NCBI GenBank assembly: GCA_035048485.1
Contig: CM068587.1
Location: 40,361,842 to 40,425,841 of the forward strand
Source: Pteria penguin
Lineage: Eukaryota > Mollusca > Bivalvia > Pterioida > Pteriidae
Direction: 5' to 3'
DNA: 64,000 bases
In this document: in pieces, positions 12,908 through 23,648 of the stretch
Layout: every line of letters starts with the position of its first letter
How positions within the stretch are numbered: the stretch's first letter is position 1
Position numbers and translations under genes: made by a program
Notes under the pieces: generated by a model
Told to the model about the DNA's origin: nothing
The model's database searches: none
What the model saw: the letters and a program-made list of their open reading frames with translations, nothing else

Positions 12908-13514
12908 CAGGGGTGGATGCAGTGCCCCATATCTATGGGATCAATCAGCACATCTTGCAACATCTTCATGAGTCAAGGGGATGCGCTACGTAAACTTCTG
13001 TCTCCCCTTGACTGATTGCATTCAAAGGTCGCGGTTTTTGATGGCGCCGCCTAGCGAAAAGTATTCAATATATTACTACTAATCAAATTGACCAATGAGA
13101 TTAAGCCTGACTTGATCAACTTGGTTACGAAGAAAAACAATAATGGCGACATTTGTCTGCTCTATGTACCGTAAAATTCGTGAAACGTTTTCTGTAGACA
13201 GCTTATAAAAAGATTTTCAATCAAACGGCATAGAAACTTCATTCCGGCGATCACATGCGCTAGATGCTATTATTTTCCTTTTGTCACACAGTTTGTGATT
13301 CGTTCCTGTACGGAGCAAATGAACCAATCACGAATTAACCCACAACCTTTGAATGCAATTAGTCAAGGGGAGAGAGAAGTTTACGTAGCGCCTCCTCTTG
13401 ACTCGTGAAGATGATCTTGCAAGCTATGATAAAAAAATCTGTCCACATAATGGGATTTAGGGTAGAAATTTAAAAGTCATTGTTCAAAAGAGGGTATCCC
13501 TGAATCCGCTACTG
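12908..13514. mobile_element. MITE with CAG(T/G)GG(C/T)GGAT ends, split by a nested MITE
   Basis: The left end CAGGGGTGGATGCAG (12908) and right end CTGAATCCGCTACTG (to 13514) are imperfect inverted repeats and are flanked by the direct repeat AGTCA (12903-12907 and 13515-13519). Removing the nested 453-bp element and one copy of its 9-bp duplication leaves about 145 bp, close to the 157-bp relative at 23484-23640. The ends look hAT-like; the 5-bp flanking repeat is shorter than the 8 bp expected of hAT, so the superfamily is unsure. Confidence 0.55.
12961..13413. mobile_element. Mutator-like (MULE) MITE, 453 bp, with perfect 9-bp target-site duplication
   Basis: Terminal inverted repeats of about 70 bp: the left starts CATCTTCATGAGTCAAG and the right ends CTTGACTCGTGAAGATG, with only a few mismatches over the arm. 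The element is flanked immediately by ATCTTGCAA on both sides (12952-12960 and 13414-13422), and 9-bp duplications with long terminal repeats are the classic Mutator signature. Each arm also contains an internal short inverted repeat (AGTCAAGGGG...CCCCTTGACT). No coding capacity. It sits inside the MITE at 12908-13514 and is therefore the younger insertion. Confidence 0.88.
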
Positions 13515-14310
13515 AGTCATACTACGATATAGGAATGAGAGGTTACCAGTCAGACTGAGCTCGAACCTGCTCATGTTTTGCGCATTTCTGGAATCGAACC
13601 TAGATCGTCTGCATCATAATTAAATTACTTAGCGACTCCTGGGTAATCAACATACAAGTATAGTGCCTTACGTCCACAGAACGCCCAAACAACATTATTG
13701 CTACTCCCAGAGATGTTCTTAACTCTAATAAGCAACAAATTACATTTGATAAGACAAATCGTTTATAAAATCTGTATAGTTAATGTATACATCTAATAAC
13801 TCACCACTCTTCTTTTCAGAATACTTCGAAATAATTTTCATCTTTTCTTTTTCTCCTATAATCACTCACATTGAACACCTGAGCTAGAATGAGCGCACAA
13901 AGACACGGGCAGTCCATGCTGGCGGGAAATATTACAGCCAATCAACGAACATAATTTGGATCAAGTGACCTGTGCTGATTAGTTGGTCACGAGAGTAAAA
14001 ACTATGGGACTCGTTTCAAAACATGATCTTTTTATACACACACGGTGGATCCAGGTTCTAAATGAGGACTTTGTAATAAAACTGAAAATGATGAAGACAA
14101 TGATATATAACGATGTGTTAATGATTGGTATAGGGAACAAGGCTAGTCTACATAACCTCGCCCCCTCCGTTTGCCTTCTATCCTCACTGTTGGTAATGTG
14201 GGCTGTAATTTGCTTGATCCCTGGGTGTCTAAGAGGTCAGCATTCCTCTGCCTTCATGTCGCGGTATAAATAAGTCGAAGAGCAAAATATATTAACACAA
14301 GAAGGACGTC
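13515..14310. other. Intergenic sequence, no gene recognised
   Basis: A 96-codon open frame (13983-14273, +) shows no family motif and no splice or start context that supports it. Degenerate 'gaatcgaacctag' and 'gctcgaacctg' near 13558-13602 resemble pol III B boxes on the minus strand but lack a matching A box. Confidence 0.45.
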
Positions 14311-14315
14311 GGTGA

Positions 14316-14368
14316 ATGGGAGGGGAGGGGGAGGGGGCAACACGGGCATGTGACCCCCCCCCCCCCAA
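14316..14368. other. G-run cluster followed by a C14 tract
   Basis: Four closely spaced G runs (ggg, gggg, ggggg, ggggg) lie at 14318-14338, which fits the G-quadruplex pattern. About 15 bp later there is a run of about 14 C (14353-14366). Non-coding. Confidence 0.7.
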
Positions 14369-14721
14369 TTTGGTAGTGAAGGGGTTCTTTTGACGCATTT
14401 TTTCTTCTCACACAGCTCAAAAAAAAATTCAGAATACCTAAATGCATGATTAGCAGAAGTTATGACAAACTGTGATTTCTTAAATAATGGATATTCCTGA
14501 TATCCATACTTATTCGTCCGCAGTTGGTTTCTCTACTAGATTGCGTTACGTAACATGCGTGCATTTATAAATACGATGCTGCGATACTGAGTTCGCACAC
14601 CCGTAGTATTAACCAAGGTATATTTTATTTAAAAATTAAAAGATCGCTGGCATGTATGTGTGATGATAATGTCGGACGTCGGACAGTCAACAGACTAACC
14701 GTGTACAGATCTCCAGACGGA

Positions 14722-14836
14722 TGGGGGGGGGGGGGGGGTTTCGACGAATATTTTGAAAGGTGAAGGCAGGGGATGGGAAGATGGAATGAAGGGGAAAGAG
14801 GCGGGAAGGGGAGGAGAAAAAGGGGGAAGAAGACTA
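14722..14836. other. G16 homopolymer and long polypurine tract
   Basis: A run of 16 G (14723-14738) is followed after a short interruption by an almost pure purine strand from 14756 to 14834, broken by only a handful of pyrimidines. The minus-strand open frame here (14625-14900) is Pro/Leu/Phe-rich because of this composition and is not a gene. Such tracts can form triplex or G-quadruplex structures and are prone to sequencing error. Confidence 0.75.
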
Positions 14837-14839
14837 CCC

Positions 14840-15733
14840 CGTTTATCCCCGCAATATAATATTCAATTTTATTTGTGTACTTTGATATGATTTTAATCAT
14901 AATAAAAAAGAATTCTGAACGAAATTGCAGTTGTAGTTTGACTGTTTTGCTTGTTTTAATTTACAAGTTTTATAAAATGAATACTTGTCTCAGCAAGCAT
15001 CAAATGCCTGTTTTACTAAGTAATTCACGAAAATTCGTATTTTTTGCGGCGAGCTCCTTTTCCCTGTATTAAACGAATACAGCTTCACTCAATAATTTGT
15101 AGTAGAATGCATTTCAGTGCATAAAATCAAAACCCAAATCAGTTAGTAATAAAGTTATCGATGCTGAACATAGGATTTTACTGTCCTAGCCGAAAGACTG
15201 TACACTGACCAGGCATCAACGGGACTCGATTCTGGAACCTTTCGGTCACGAGTCAAGTGCCTTACAGACTAAGCCGGCAAAGAAAGGTGGAGAAAACGAC
15301 TGTTATTCTAGTATATTTAAAGAATTGATCTATCTTTGGAAATGGTGGGTTATTTTTATAAAAATTGTTATCAATGTAATCCAGATTTCCTTCACTGTAA
15401 GGAATGCAGGTATTTGTCCAAGTATTCATCACTTCCATAAATTAAAAGCAAATCTTTGTCGGCGAAATGACTGGGTATATTCGTTAAATTTCTACTTTAA
15501 GAAATTTCTATGCACTAACTATGTCAATAAGCATTTAAAGATTTACTTATATAAATTAAAATAACTTTAAGGGACCGTCCTCATTCACCGCATATTCGGA
15601 TTTAGCTTCCCGACCAGCATCGGTATCCATTGATTGACTGATTGATTAAACTCTATGATTGTTTTATTCAAAAGCATGATATGATCTCAGCTGTTGGAAC
15701 TTTTCCGTATCAATAATCACTTCTGAAGTGAAC
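14840..15733. other. AT-rich intergenic sequence
   Basis: No gene recognised. 15184-15275 contains a tRNA-like scrap ('gggactcgattctggaacc' and 'acagactaagccgg') that may be a decayed SINE head. Short open frames at 14875-15072 and 15325-15564 (+) are Lys/Tyr/Phe-rich products of AT-rich DNA. Confidence 0.4.
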
Positions 15734-15850
15734 TTCAGTCTCCGTAGCTTAGTCAAGACTGAGAGGTCTCGGGTTCGAGCCCCCACTGATGCCACATAGG
15801 TGTCCTTCCTTTGTATGAGCCAGTTTAAATGTAGCGGTAGTCGTGGCAAA
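15734..15850 (+). mobile_element. tRNA-derived SINE head
   Basis: A-box-like TAGCTTAGTCA at 15745-15755 and a perfect B-box GGTTCGAGCCC at 15772-15782. The A-to-B spacing is shorter than in a normal tRNA, which suggests loss of part of the anticodon arm. It is followed by 'gatgccacataggtgtccttc', a SINE-like body. Probably inactive. Confidence 0.6.
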
Positions 15851-17826
15851 TGATCTGGATTCCCTCGCTGCTCCTTTTGTTTCTGTCCTCTGCCTCCCCA
15901 TTTTCCCTTCTTCTATCCTTTTTCTTTATTTTGCATTTTATACTAGTATATAAGAATCTAACATACCAAGCTGACCTGATGAACTTTCCTGATTTGTCCC
16001 AACTTACCTATTCTACGGGAATTCTGGCTTTGAATGAGTATGATTATTTATTATTATTACATGCATTATTGTATACTTTCATGTTTAAAATCAAATAAAA
16101 TAATCAGAGTATTTTATGTTTACATTACATAATCAAAGTACTGCAAGTCCTTTTACGAGTTGGTAGTTTCAATATATCTAAAGAAATTATACAAATTAAG
16201 AAAATTTAACTTAGAAATAATTTTAGGTAATGTATACTTTGTGCACTTCTCTCGCAAGTTATCATTATAATATACTTACCGTTCTCATGGATTACTGTTT
16301 TTGTAAAATGTGAATGATAAATGAGAATTTTTTGTTCAAACTTGACCTTTCAGGATTGATTTTTGTCTAGTTGACCTTGACCTGTCGAATAATTGTATGA
16401 AAATTGATTATCAGATTAAGATGAATGGCTAATGAGATATGAACTCGGATGGATGGACAGACAGACACAGATGTGCATGATGGCAACTATATACACCCCC
16501 CAAATTTATTTAGGGAACATAAAATGTGGCACACTACCTACTAGTGGCACAGTCTTTGGTGACTAGTCTACCAAAGGTACACCATTATAGCAATAGATTG
16601 TGATATTTCATCATAATATTACGAATTTTATAGGATTATCAAAACAATCAAGTATTAAACAATGGGAGAAGTTGTCAATCATTTGAAATATATGAAAAGA
16701 AACGAAGCATTTTCTTCCTATTATAAAGTTCTGTATCTAATTTAAAAAAGAAGCCCTATATGTAACAATCATAAAATCAAAACATAGAAGTACACGTACA
16801 TGACTATCAAAAAATATTTTGGTGGAAAAGCCAAAAAATTGTTGGACATCAAATACTACAGCACATTGATTAAAAAAAGCAAACCAGATAATATATATAT
16901 AGATAGGTTTGTTACTGAGATTATTCAGTCTATGATAATGAATATTCGTTTAAATATAAAGTATGTGAATGAGTACTAAAGTTGTGTCCGTTTTTAACCT
17001 ACCCCGCCTCCCCGAATTTAGCATGTAATTACGGACGGAGTCGTCTATTTTTGAGTCGGCTTCGGTGAAGCCGCACTCATTGCAATCACTTTCTTTTCAG
17101 GGGTTATAACTTTCACTACCGATATAGAGCTTACTACGCCGCTGAAAAATAAAGTGCTGAAAAATTACTGATGTTGTCTTAAAAACTCTTGATCAGCACA
17201 ATGTGTCTTTAGCTCAGTTAATTTAAGCTAAACATAAACTAGTTTCAATAACTCGAAAAAGGAGTTGCAATAATGTTTTCAAATTTCGCGTAATAATATG
17301 TAGTTGTGACTACTTTACGATGTGTTTACCACCGACACCGTCGGATGTACTCGATTGTGTAATTCTCCGGACAAAGCATTTGTCTTGATCTTGTATCGCT
17401 TGTTTTTATCGAGATATTTCAATTAAAGTTTTCCCCAACATGTTCTGGAACTTTAGTTCTTTTTCACATATATGACAAATTTAAAGATCGATCTTCCCGC
17501 ATTTCCTCTGATAATGAAAATGCAATATAAATATTTAGGTAAATGTTGTATGTTTCTAAATATAAATGATGTTAAAACATTATGAGAATCGTGAATAAGA
17601 TGGTTATTTAATGTCCCACTTGAAGGAATGTCGTTCCTTGGCTCAGCTTCGACTCGTGACAACAATGCAGTAAAACTTGTTGCCATGAAGTTGTCGATTG
17701 CACGTTCATTTCGGATACAAGTAATTGCGAACTCTTTGCCGTAAGATAGTATGAAGAGAGCAAATTTTATTAGCATTTTGTACATAGGTATAATGACGAT
17801 GTAGTTGCAACAAAGACCTAATTTTT
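15851..17826. other. AT-rich intergenic sequence with one dispersed-repeat scrap
   Basis: 16340-16470 holds 'aacttgacctttcag', 'gttgaccttgacctg' and ends in 'ggatggacagacagaca', a piece of the bivalve-type dispersed repeat. A pyrimidine-rich tract lies at 15858-15930. A 110-codon minus-strand open frame (17453-17785) shows no domain, and I do not call it. Confidence 0.45.
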
Positions 17827-17869
17827 GCCCCCCCCCCTCCCATTTTCCTGAAATCCTGAATCCGCCACT
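17827..17869. mobile_element. Right-end fragment of the CAGTGGCGG-type MITE family
   Basis: A C run followed by 'cattttcctgaaatc' and the end ctgaatccgccact matches the right end of the MITE at 23484-23640. No left end is visible nearby, so this is a truncated copy. Confidence 0.5.
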
Positions 17870-18937
17870 AAAATGGTAAAATGATTACATACTTAAAATC
17901 AGCAAAGGACTTTTGAGTCTTTTGTTATACTGAATTAAAATTGTATATGATGAATGTATGATTTATAGTATGTTTTTAAAATTTTAATCATTTCGTATTG
18001 ATAAATATAGATTCCAGTCATCCAAGTTGCGACTAAAACGGTCGCATTTGCGATTTAATATCGATTTTGCGACTAGAAATAGCTCGAACTCGCAAATATG
18101 CGTCCAAGTCTCTGAAACTCGTCCAGTTTCGTAAGTTTATAAAAGCTGTCCGTATTTAGACCACTAAACTCTCGCTGGGAAAGTACAGTTTCTTTGCAAC
18201 AGCGATGTTCAATTCTGTTTATTACAACATACCGTAAGCGTTCGAGTACAATATGCACTTTTGACATAATCAATAATACGCATAGAAAATAGATCATAAT
18301 CTTGTGTAACATACGCATCGAAAAAATAAAGAAGCCCAGCGTGAATAAGTACCCCTTTATTTCGATTCCCAAGATTCAAATCGTCAGCTGGACATTGCCA
18401 TGTCATCGGTAGAGTGTATTAGACTGCAAACCAAGCGAAAACGTTCCATAAACACAACATTCCGTCCACCGCAGGACAGTCACGTGATGATGATCCTTAT
18501 CCTTAGATCTGCTGACGGTATATTTACATTGGCTTATGAACTCAGCGAACACGATTCGAATCCCATGATTTCATTCCTGTGCTCTCCATACTTTACAAGT
18601 AAAAATCGTAATATTTGTTGTATAGTAGATATTTCTATGTGTATTGTATAAATGTATGTATGTTGTTGCCCTTATGAGTCGTGAAAGGACTTGAACTTAG
18701 GAAATTTAAATCATACCTTATGCTATGATAGCCCTGGGCATTGCGTCGTCGGTCTGAATAACTTAAATCTGCTCATGAACGAAACCACTCGACCATTCAA
18801 ATTCTTCATTTATATACAAATAATACGACTGCCCAGTGATGTTAACTTAAAGGTAAATCTGCCTATTGTTTGTGCGCATCAAGAGCGACGCGTTTGTATG
18901 ACGTTTCCCGCGATAAGTCAACGTCGTTAGATTCAAA
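17870..18937. other. Intergenic sequence, no gene recognised
   Basis: Open frames of 65-99 codons on both strands (18073-18651) overlap one another and carry no motif. An 18691-18930 frame (+) lies just upstream of the transposase fragment but has no recognisable similarity to it. Confidence 0.4.
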
Positions 18938-19313
18938 ATGGCATCGCGTTACAAAGGACGCTTCTTCTTCAAGAAACAAAGGCTGTTACACGCCGAAAGA
19001 AAGATTTACCTAGCAACACAAACACGAAACGGAGACATGTCAAATCCACACAAATTTAATGATGTTAAACTGCCATGGATTGAAGGCAAACGGCGAATAA
19101 TAGAGCCCACTGAAGTTATCAAACGACTGATCGAGGGTTGCGATAGCTGTTATAAGAACTTGTCGCTCACTAGAACCGTGCACGAAACATGGGGTGGCCT
19201 AGCATCTATGTTGTATATCCTATGCGAGTGCAGGATGCTGAACAAAGTTAACACTGGCAAAACCACCAGGAATCAAAGATGAAAATACCTCCAATTGTTG
19301 ACATCAACTCCAA
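18938..19313 (+). pseudogene. Mutator-like transposase (PF20700-type), N-terminal fragment
   Basis: The open frame starts at an ATG in good context (caaaATGg) and encodes 114 residues. Residues ~50-105 have the layout of the N-terminal zinc-binding part of animal 'mutator-like transposase domain' proteins: a GKRRIIEPTEVIKRL segment, then GCDSCYKNLSL, then GGLASMLYILCECRMLNKV and NTGK. This gives two Cys pairs plus the Asn-x-Val-x-Thr-Gly-Lys ending. After NTGK the expected continuation (KIPPIVDINSKSAI, +2 frame, about 19277-19313) is out of frame by one base and then meets a stop. The copy is therefore frameshifted and truncated; the catalytic domain is absent downstream. A related N-terminal piece lies on the other strand at 37807-38046. 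Family assignment is from motif recognition only. In an active element the product would bind and cut transposon ends in the nucleus. Confidence 0.7.
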
Positions 19314-19589
19314 ATCAGCAATTTGTGGACGGCGCTTATGAGGTTCAATTTGTCCGGTGCCTGTCTGTCCCTCTGTCCTGTCTTTGAACTTGACTGTTTT
19401 GTTTTGTAATCACACCTTAATACTGTCCAAACTACATAATGTACCACAGGAGAAATGCGTGTTTCTTAATCACTCTGTTTTACGATTAAATCAATCAAAA
19501 CAGGAAGTACATATGTATAAAGCTTATTATTGCAAAACCATCAAGTGAAAGCGATGTATTAAAGCGGTCACTTTCACCGTCATATGGTC

Positions 19590-19690
19590 CGTCTATGTAG
19601 TGCAGTGGTGAAGACCGTTGGTTGCAGACTATGCTTAAGACGTAAGGAGTCATTCTGAGGTCGTAAGTTCGAACCCCAAATAACCATACC
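19590..19690 (+). mobile_element. tRNA-like SINE head
   Basis: A-box-like TAGTGCAGTGG at 19598-19608 and B-box AGTTCGAACCC at 19666-19676. The A-to-B spacing resembles a tRNA with a long variable arm. The downstream 'cagggtgcccgacagg' continues without any tRNA 3' end, so a SINE head is more likely than a working tRNA gene. Confidence 0.5.
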
Positions 19691-20583
19691 TGCCCATGGC
19701 CAGGGTGCCCGACAGGAGGTCAAGCCAGCTTCGAATATCGCCTGCAGATCGATAAGTCGTCACATGTATGACAGAAATATCGTCGACTGTGACGATAACC
19801 CAAAATAAAACAAACAAGCCGTCATATGTCTGGTAACCACTTACCAGTAACTGCATGTGATATTCGTGTTCCTCGAACCTTATACTTTTCAGATGGTGTA
19901 TAGATTCAATAAATTAATTGTACTAAGCAAAGGATGAGATCTGACATGACTGTATAACGAAACCTCCATATCTAGAGACACACAGAGTACGACAGAAGAC
20001 GCCGCAGCTGCAAAACTGACTTGGAGAAAGTTGGCAAAAATGATTTTTTTTTTTTTTGGTCTCCCTCCCGAATGTATTACACTCCGAAATCCATTACTTT
20101 AGTAAAAAGTTGGCAAAAATGAATTTGTTCGTTTCGTTGTGCTTTTTAAAAAAAAAGACCCGATATTAAAATTGCAAAATAGTAAGTGGTCATAGAAGGC
20201 TGCAATTTTCTCCCTTTTTTCTAGATCCGCTCCTAGGCTTTACAATATGTAGCAGAAATTAATGGAGAAGTAACCGAAATTCATTTCGATGTCGTCAAAT
20301 AAATAACGTTCAAAAACGGATATGCCCGTATCTACCCCAACACATCCCCCCCTTTTCAAATGTCCGACATCGCACATTTTGGCACACTTGTTCATTATGA
20401 CGTCATCAATAAATGACCCGTCAAACATGAATTTAACTATGACGTCACAATGGAACTACGTTATGAGCGTGGTTAAAGTTGGATCTGGCGATCCCTCAAT
20501 CTGTCGACAGTCAAAGAAAGACAACTCCAATAATTACAGACAAACTCTGCCCAATACCTTGTGCACGAAAAAGAAGTCACTCT
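19691..20583. other. Intergenic sequence, no gene recognised
   Basis: Contains a short direct repeat (gttggcaaaaatga at 20030 and 20109) and a T13 tract. 'tctagatccgctcctagg' near 20220-20237 resembles a decayed MITE end of the CAGTGGCGG family. Confidence 0.4.
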
Positions 20584-20668
20584 AGTGGCGGATCCAGGAT
20601 TTCCAAAAAAGGGGGGCCCAAATGGGTATTAGCCAAACTTCTCAGCAAGTTTTGGTGCAAAATATTTG
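20584..20668 (+). mobile_element. Left-end fragment of the CAGTGGCGG-type MITE family
   Basis: agtggcggatccaggatttc is followed by a G run, 'gtattagcc(c)aac' and 'ttttggtgc(t/a)aaatat', in the same order as the complete copy at 23484-23640. The right end is missing. Confidence 0.65.
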
Positions 20669-21561
20669 CCTATTCAATTATATCAGTAAACGGCTTTCAA
20701 ATTAATTAAACGGTATGAAAACTGGATACATAGTGAAGCCACATGGGGTTAATATATTAATCAAAGATACACCCAAACGACCAATTAACAATGATAAGCA
20801 GGTGTCACTTTTAACGGCAGGAAGTCTTAGGTAAACAAAGCGAGCGGTCAAGCGAGTTATCTCTTAACGACGAAAGTGTCCGGTATTGTCAGTTAAATAA
20901 CATAGGATTTCATAAAAGCTGGACCGGAGATTGTGTCCGATGTCCAGAGTAGACAGTGTCCGTTATTCGGAGAGTTTACATTCAATGAAAATAATAGGAA
21001 AAAATTACGTTCCACAAAATATGTCCGTTTTTCACGGGATTCCGGTTTTGACAGTGCCCGCTTTTGGACAGTTTACACTGTATTGAATTTACTTGTGGAA
21101 AATTTTCCAATGTTGTCAATCATGGAGGTGTCAGTCAACAAGTAATCGATCGTACTCATGCCATTTGTTCCGAAAAAAAAGTTATGCTACCATTCGGGTC
21201 ATCTCAGTGTCTACCGTTGATAATACGCATTCCACTGGTTTTACCGAATTTTAGAAGATTTCTGCCGAATGGATTGTCTGACTTGTCCATAGACTGTCTA
21301 TGTTTCAACTCTACTGTAACATCAGGTTGATATAAAAATTGTACGCGATCTTTGCTCACAAACTGTTTTCTGCATCAATCACTCTCAGCTTGTCACAAAA
21401 GTAAGAAAGACTTTTTCCCGCAGAGCTTTCGTTAAAAAGTCTATAAGGAAGGTTTGCTGTAGCTCTTCCTAACATTTGTGAATAAAATTTGCCAAAATTA
21501 TAATCTTGTTTGATTTTATTAAATATGATCTTTTTGTATTTCATAACCAAAATGGAAACCC
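20669..21561. other. Intergenic sequence with repeated gtgtccg motifs
   Basis: 20880-21080 carries several copies of 'gtgtccg(t/a)' with 'cggagagtttacattc' and 'ggacagtttacactgta', a short degenerate dispersed motif. No gene recognised. Confidence 0.4.
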
Positions 21562-22175
21562 GTGGTGCAAGTGTACAAAGCTGTGACACCTCCCAGTTTG
21601 TACGATTTTTCAGATACGGACGACACGCCTCCTTCCATCATAGTTGTGCCTGCATCCCTATCTGCCGCAGTTGAGTCTCCATCCGCATCTTCATCAGATG
21701 TGTCTACATCCATTTTTTCCGTCAGATGTGTCTGCTTCCGCATCTTCGTCAGGTGTGTTTACATCCACATCTTCATCGTTAGCGCCGATGCCCACAACAA
21801 GCCAGTTGCTTTCATCACCAATCATCCCACGTCCGCGACTGTCTTCAGTGGATACAACATTTTACTATCCGCCGGCCCGTGTTCAACAACACACCTCGTT
21901 ACAATCCATTAACAGCGCGCTTGGAATGTTAGTAAGAGAAATCTGTGCATACTCTACAAGCCACACAGGAAATTATGACTGCTTCCATCGCAAATAAACA
22001 TCAAGAGCCGGTCCAATCTGCGCCGTGTGACAACATTTTTGACAACCTAGACAACATCCCGGATGAATACGCCATCCCCATTTACATCCTGCCGAACATT
22101 TACAAAACTAAAATCAAAGTACTTACAGTACTGGTAGCCGGGCTTTTAGTAACTGGTCAGGTAGCAAAAGATTAG
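21562..22175 (+). other. Possible decayed coding segment, Ser/Pro-rich, unidentified
   Basis: Overlapping open frames in different phases (21562-21912, 21644-21997 and 21945-22175) give Ser/Thr/Pro-rich stretches with repeated 'catccgcatcttcatcag'-like units near 21675-21770. A more ordinary segment then follows in two frames (...LNSALGMLVREICAYS near 21920-21960, then ...IFDNLDNIPDEYAIPIYIL near 22037-22105). GC content is higher than in the surroundings. The frame changes suggest a decayed exon or transposon gene, but I recognise no family and it could be chance. Confidence 0.25.
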
Positions 22176-22545
22176 ATTGGAGTTAAAATACAGTTGATAA
22201 CAAATTCAAGGAAAGAAGAATTTACACATTTCATTATGTAAGAACAGTTCTTAAGTAATAGTGAAATGAAGTTTATCATGCTTTATTCTCTTGCACATAA
22301 AAGATATATCTGTCTTTTATAGCTATAGAAGGCAAAATGATGACCTTTCTTCCTGACTGGTGTATAGTCAAAACGGACCAAAAATAAACGACCCACAAGA
22401 AAATAGGAATGATTTTTACGCTGTAGGCAGTTTATTAAAATGTCAATTTATTTGCCCTCTTACTATCTGTATCAAGTATAATTTTAACACTAGGTGAAAA
22501 AAACTATTTTGAAATCAAATCAATCGACATCCAATGTCAAACAAG
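22176..22545. other. AT-rich intergenic sequence
   Basis: No feature seen. Confidence 0.4.
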
Positions 22546-23330
22546 AGCAACGCCAACGTATATGCCCCCCGGTTATATTTGTAACGTGGGCAGAACTCAC
22601 ATGACCACATTAGAGGTCATCTACTCTTCATAATCACCCACAAACAAAATTTTTCCATTCAAAATTTTGTGTCTAATGATTAACAGATACGCCACTTGTC
22701 CAAATAAATATGCCAAAGACAGGTATCCTAATTATAACTTATAAACTTGACCTAGATACCCTTAAGACGTATCTGTATACCAAGTATCAATGATAATGAG
22801 CAGAAACTGCTAATTTTAAGAAATTTTCTAGGTCCAAGGGGGATAACTCTCACAAAACTTATTGAACCATCACCAAATTTAAACTTGACCTAGATATTCT
22901 TTAGATGTATCAGTATATCAAATATAAATTCAATATCTTCATTGGTTCCAGAGGTAATGTGCGGACACTCCTAATTTTAAGAAATTTGCTAAGTCCAAGG
23001 GGAATAACTCTGACAAAAATTATTGAACGACAACCTTATTGAAATATGATCTAGATATCCTTAAAATGTATCTGTATGCAAAATATCAATTCAGTATCTC
23101 TATCCGTTCCTGAGATAATGAGCGGAAACAGCTAATTTTTTTTAAAAAATTCCCAAGTCCAAGGGGAATAACTCTGATAAAAATTATTGAACGACAACCA
23201 AATTTAAAATTGACCTAGATATCCTTAAGATGTATCTGTATACCAAATATCAATTCAATATCTTTATTGGTTCCAGAGATAATGAGCGGAAACTGTAAAT
23301 GCACCGACCGACCGACAGACGGTCGAAAGG
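22546..23330. repeat. Dispersed repeat with three to four ~161-bp units and GACC/GACA tail
   Basis: Begins with 'aagagcaacgccaacgtatatgcccccc', here split as a common bivalve repeat head. It continues as units marked by (g)ataatgagcgga(a)ac at about 22796, 22956, 23117 and 23281 (spacings 160, 161, 164). Each has 'ctaattttaagaaatt', 'agtccaagggg.ataactct', 'ttgacctagatatcctta' and 'caattcaatatct'. It ends in 'accgaccgaccgacagacgg'. Non-coding. Confidence 0.75.
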
Positions 23331-23483
23331 GGGGGATACATATTAGAAAGTTGGTCAGTGTGGTTAAAAAGTGGGCCATTCTAGTGAGGACCGTTTTCTC
23401 TTGGACCGTTGTGACTATAACTCTGAATTAATTGTTTTAGTACAATTTCACTTGCATTGACAATCCATGGCCTTTAAACCTAC

Positions 23484-23640
23484 AGTGGCGGATCCAGGAT
23501 TTCCGAAAAGGGGCGGGGGCCACATATGTATTAGCCCAACGACTTTGCCATTTTTGGTGCTAAATATGGATTTTACTAGTAAATATGTGGCCAAAAGGGG
23601 GATGGGGGGAGGACCCCCGCCCCTTCTAAATCCGCCACTG
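23484..23640 (+). mobile_element. Complete MITE, 157 bp, hAT-like ends
   Basis: The left end AGTGGCGGATccagg and the right end ..aaATCCGCCACTg are inverted repeats. The flanks aaacctac (23476-23483) and caacctac (23641-23648) match at seven of eight bases, consistent with an 8-bp hAT-type duplication. G-rich and C-rich blocks just inside each end (ggggcggggg / cccccgcccc) extend the inverted repeat. There is no coding capacity. This is the best-preserved member of the family in the window. Confidence 0.75.
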
Positions 23641-23648
23641 CAACCTAC

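Noticed and set aside
17453..17785. 110-codon minus-strand open frame as a gene
   Set aside because: AT-rich composition, no domain, no splice or promoter context.
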